7,505 nt of DNA from Nitrososphaerales archaeon (GTDB lineage: Archaea; Thermoproteota; Nitrososphaeria; Nitrososphaerales; Gagatemarchaeaceae), in NCBI GenBank assembly GCA_030040055.1, contig JASHUK010000088.1:1-7505 (forward strand), given 5' to 3'. The position numbers and the translations under genes are program-made. Each line of letters starts with the position of its first letter. The first letter of the stretch is position 1. Shown here piece by piece: positions 5,493 through 7,505 of this stretch. The notes beneath the pieces were generated by a model. That model had not been told where the DNA came from and ran no database searches. It saw only the letters and a list, made by a program, of their open reading frames with translations.

Positions 5493-6554
5493 TTGGGGAG
5501 AATCAAGGTAGCGATAGCCGGGGTGGGGAACTGCGCCTCCGCCATCGTCCAGGGGATCAGGTACTACTCCGCCGACGCCGCGGCGCCGGGGCTGGCCTAT
5601 CGGAAGGTGGGCCGGTACGCCCCCGGCGACATCGAGTTCGTGGCCGCCTTCGACGTGTCAGAGAAGAAGGTGGGGAAGGACCTCTCCGAGGCGATATTCC
5701 AGCCTCCCAACAACACGCCGAAGATCGCCGACGTCCCCCGCACCGGCGTCCAGGTGAAGAAGGGCAAGGTACTGGACGGCATCGGGCGTTATCTGAAGGA
5801 CGTGGTCCCGGTCTCCGGGAGGGCCGAGGTCGACGTCGTGGAGGAGCTGGAGAGGAGCGGCGCGGAGGTCCTCGTCAACTACCTCCCTGTCGGGAGCACG
5901 AAGGCTTCCCACGCCTACGCCGAGGCCGCGCTCGAGGCCCGGGTGGCTTTCATCAACGCGATACCTGTGTTCATCTCGTCGGACCCCTGGTGGGCGGGAC
6001 GGTTCAGCCGCCGCGGCGTCCCGTGCGCGGGCGACGACGTGATGAGCCAGCTCGGCGCCACGGTGCTCCACAAGACGATGGTGAAGCTTGCCGTCGACAG
6101 GGGCGTGAAGGTCGACGAGACCTACCAGCTGAACATCGGGGGGGACACCGACTTCCTGAACATGCTGGAGGAGTCCCGCCTGAAGGACAAGAGGGAGAGC
6201 AAGACGAGCGCGGTCAGGGCGATGTCACCGTACCCGGTCCCGACGAGGATAGGCCCGAGCGACTACGTCCCCTTCCTCAACAACGACAAGGTCTGCTACA
6301 TATGGCTGAAGGGTCGGTACTTCGGAGGGACGGTGGTCCGGATAGACGCCAAGCTCCACGTCGTCGACGCGTACGACAGCGGCGGGGTGATGGTCGACGC
6401 CATCAGGGGGACCAAGCTCGCCCTCGACAGGGGGATAGGGGGGCCGCTGAAGAGCGTGTCTGCCTATTGCTTCAAGCATCCGCCGGTCCAGATGCCCTAC
6501 GCCGAAGCCAAGAGCGCCTTCGAAGCCTTCACTTCTGGGAAGACGGAGAGATAG
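5493..6554 (+). CDS. ino1: myo-Inositol-1-phosphate synthase
   Basis: Converts glucose 6-phosphate to 1L-myo-inositol 1-phosphate using NAD+, the first step towards inositol head groups of archaeal ether lipids and, in some thermophiles, inositol-based compatible solutes. The 353-aa protein is of the shorter prokaryotic type and resembles recalled mycobacterial Ino1 throughout: dinucleotide-binding VAIAGVGNCASAIVQG (6-21), VAAFDV (50-55), NYLPVGS (129-135), AFINAIPVFISSDPWWA (152-168), GDDVMSQLGAT (180-190), the catalytic-domain stretch QLNIGGDTDFLNMLEESRL (212-230) followed by KDKRESKT (231-238), IGPSDYVPFL (253-262) and DRGIGGP (312-318). Lysines of the active-site region are retained. The TTG start leads directly into the Rossmann strand, and a TATA box lies 33 nt upstream. 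Its last 26 bp overlap the convergent surface-protein gene. Use for lipid rather than solute synthesis is inferred. Confidence 0.96.
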   Translation: MGRIKVAIAGVGNCASAIVQGIRYYSADAAAPGLAYRKVGRYAPGDIEFVAAFDVSEKKVGKDLSEAIFQPPNNTPKIADVPRTGVQVKKGKVLDGIGRYLKDVVPVSGRAEVDVVEELERSGAEVLVNYLPVGSTKASHAYAEAALEARVAFINAIPVFISSDPWWAGRFSRRGVPCAGDDVMSQLGATVLHKTMVKLAVDRGVKVDETYQLNIGGDTDFLNMLEESRLKDKRESKTSAVRAMSPYPVPTRIGPSDYVPFLNNDKVCYIWLKGRYFGGTVVRIDAKLHVVDAYDSGGVMVDAIRGTKLALDRGIGGPLKSVSAYCFKHPPVQMPYAEAKSAFEAFTSGKTER

Positions 6555-7505
6555 GCGCGGCCATCCTCCTGACGTAGAGGGCCACGGCCAGCATCACGAT
6601 GCCGACCGCCCCGATGGGGATGAGATATCTCGTGGTCACGTCCTGCCCGACCGAGATCTTCCCGGAGGGGGCGCCTCCCTGGACGGTCACCCCTTCGAAC
6701 ACGAAGCTGGAGGCTCCCTTGAGGGAGAATGTCCCCGACCCGGCGACTACCGAGACCTTCGCGACGTAGGTCTTCTGGGGGCCGAGAGACGGGGCGTAGA
6801 TCGAGAGCGTTCCCTTCGACAGCGTCGCGTTGACAAGGTCCGACACTGAGACGCCAGACGGGAGCGACAGCGTGAGGGACACGTTCGAGACGGTCGTCCC
6901 CGAAGGGTTGTCGATGGTCACGGTGAGCGTGAACTTCTTCCCCTCCTCGGGGTTCGCCGGCAGGGTGGATATCGCCGCGACTGGCGGCTCGTAGACCGTC
7001 ACCTTGGGACCGAGGAAGCTGACCGAGTACTGCACCCCCCCGAAGTAGAAGGTGCCGGTGATCGAGGCAGCCGTCGCGGTGCCGTACGTGGTCGTGGCCG
7101 TTGCGCTGTAGGTGAAGTTCAGCTCCCCGCCAGACTTTACCACGGCTCCCGAGACGCTCTGGGTCGCGTCCGTGGGGACCTTGTCGAAGCTGTCGGCCCT
7201 CGTGCCTACCGTCGCGTTGTAGACGTCGTACGGGCCCGCGTTCGCCGCGCTGACCGTGACCTGCGTCTCCATCCCCGAGTAGAGCTGGTCGTGGACGAAG
7301 GACTTCGTCAGCACGAAGCCGGACGGCGCGACCACCCCCCCTCCCGTGCCTAACAGAGAGTAGCCTCCGCTGGCCCACGAGTAGGCTATCGGCGCTATCA
7401 CGTAATTGACCGGGCTCGTGAGGTTGTACTCCATCGAGGCGACCTTCGAGCCCGAGGCTGCCAGCGACGAGTAGGTCAAGGTGGCGACACCGGACTTGCA
7501 TGTCA
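6529..7505 (-). CDS. Membrane-anchored surface protein with Ig-like domains, N-terminus beyond window edge
   Basis: The minus-strand frame is open to the right edge and gives the last 324 residues. No signal peptide is seen, so the true start lies outside; the TTG at 7479 is not a credible start. The sequence is rich in Ser, Thr, Gly, Val and Ala. It has two apparent beta-sandwich regions: one with GMETQVTVSAANAGPYDVYN, and a second beginning NPEEGKKFTLTVTIDNPSGT, resembling the DUF11/CARDB-type extracellular domains that contain a conserved polar-bond stretch. A single C-terminal hydrophobic helix (LIPIGAVGIVMLAVALYV) is followed by RR and a short tail, giving a type I topology with the bulk outside. 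Five N-x-S/T sequons (NLT, NAT, NFT, NVS, NAT) suggest N-glycosylation. It could be part of an S-layer-like protein, a binding protein or an adhesin; the missing N-terminus would decide. It overlaps ino1 tail to tail by 26 bp. Confidence 0.85.
   Translation of the reverse strand, partial: TCKSGVATLTYSSLAASGSKVASMEYNLTSPVNYVIAPIAYSWASGGYSLLGTGGGVVAPSGFVLTKSFVHDQLYSGMETQVTVSAANAGPYDVYNATVGTRADSFDKVPTDATQSVSGAVVKSGGELNFTYSATATTTYGTATAASITGTFYFGGVQYSVSFLGPKVTVYEPPVAAISTLPANPEEGKKFTLTVTIDNPSGTTVSNVSLTLSLPSGVSVSDLVNATLSKGTLSIYAPSLGPQKTYVAKVSVVAGSGTFSLKGASSFVFEGVTVQGGAPSGKISVGQDVTTRYLIPIGAVGIVMLAVALYVRRMAAPISPSSQK

Noticed and set aside
5342..6577. A 411-codon plus-strand frame covering ino1
   Set aside because: It is an Arg/Gly/Pro-rich shadow of the inositol-phosphate synthase frame, with no recognisable motif.
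1..7505. CRISPR array, tRNA/rRNA gene, insertion sequence or defence system
   Set aside because: I saw no regularly spaced repeats, tRNA-like cloverleaf, transposase motifs or terminal repeats. Nearly all of the window is explained by nine protein genes.

Overview
The window is GC-rich DNA (third codon positions are mostly G or C) from an archaeon. The evidence is the DUF373 membrane protein, an archaeal-style cis-prenyltransferase, a ribosomal L22e-like protein, TATA-like boxes about 25-33 nt before most start codons with little or no 5' leader, and frequent TTG/GTG starts. The gene set would fit a high-GC lineage of the Thermoproteota (Nitrososphaeria/Bathyarchaeia side), but the sequence alone does not settle the phylum. 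There are nine protein genes, two of them cut by the window edges, and no RNA gene, mobile element or CRISPR array. Coding is very dense: every intergenic gap is about 120 bp or less.

Left part (1-3328). A long-chain acyl-CoA synthetase (minus strand, C-terminus beyond the left edge) is divergent from a two-gene operon. That operon encodes a DUF373 protein, with an acidic Rossmann-like cytosolic domain plus about six membrane segments, and then a cis-prenyltransferase (UppS) that starts 3 nt after the DUF373 stop. The operon plausibly serves the polyprenyl lipid carrier used in glycosylation.

Middle part (3336-4950). An L22e-like ribosomal protein with a long Lys/Glu tail has its own palindromic TATA box. 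It runs into, and overlaps by 38 bp, a convergent 147-aa protein of unknown function. That unknown gene and the next one, a 226-aa protein made of two tandem copies of an unrecognised ~100-residue domain, diverge from what looks like a single shared, self-complementary TATA box.

Right part (4960-7505). An Ap4A-hydrolase-like Nudix enzyme (minus) and myo-inositol-1-phosphate synthase (plus) diverge from a region holding two TATA-like boxes and a perfect 10-bp inverted repeat. The inositol gene overlaps by 26 bp a convergent gene for a membrane-anchored surface protein with Ig-like domains and N-glycosylation sequons, cut by the right edge. Several genes touch the cell envelope: inositol-phosphate lipids, the polyprenyl carrier, and a probable glycosylated surface protein. 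This is a thematic neighbourhood rather than a proven pathway cluster.

The best leads for something undescribed are the tandem-duplicated protein with its convergent/divergent unknown neighbour, the L22e homologue, the acidic DUF373 domain coupled to UppS, and the inverted repeat at the Nudix/inositol promoter.
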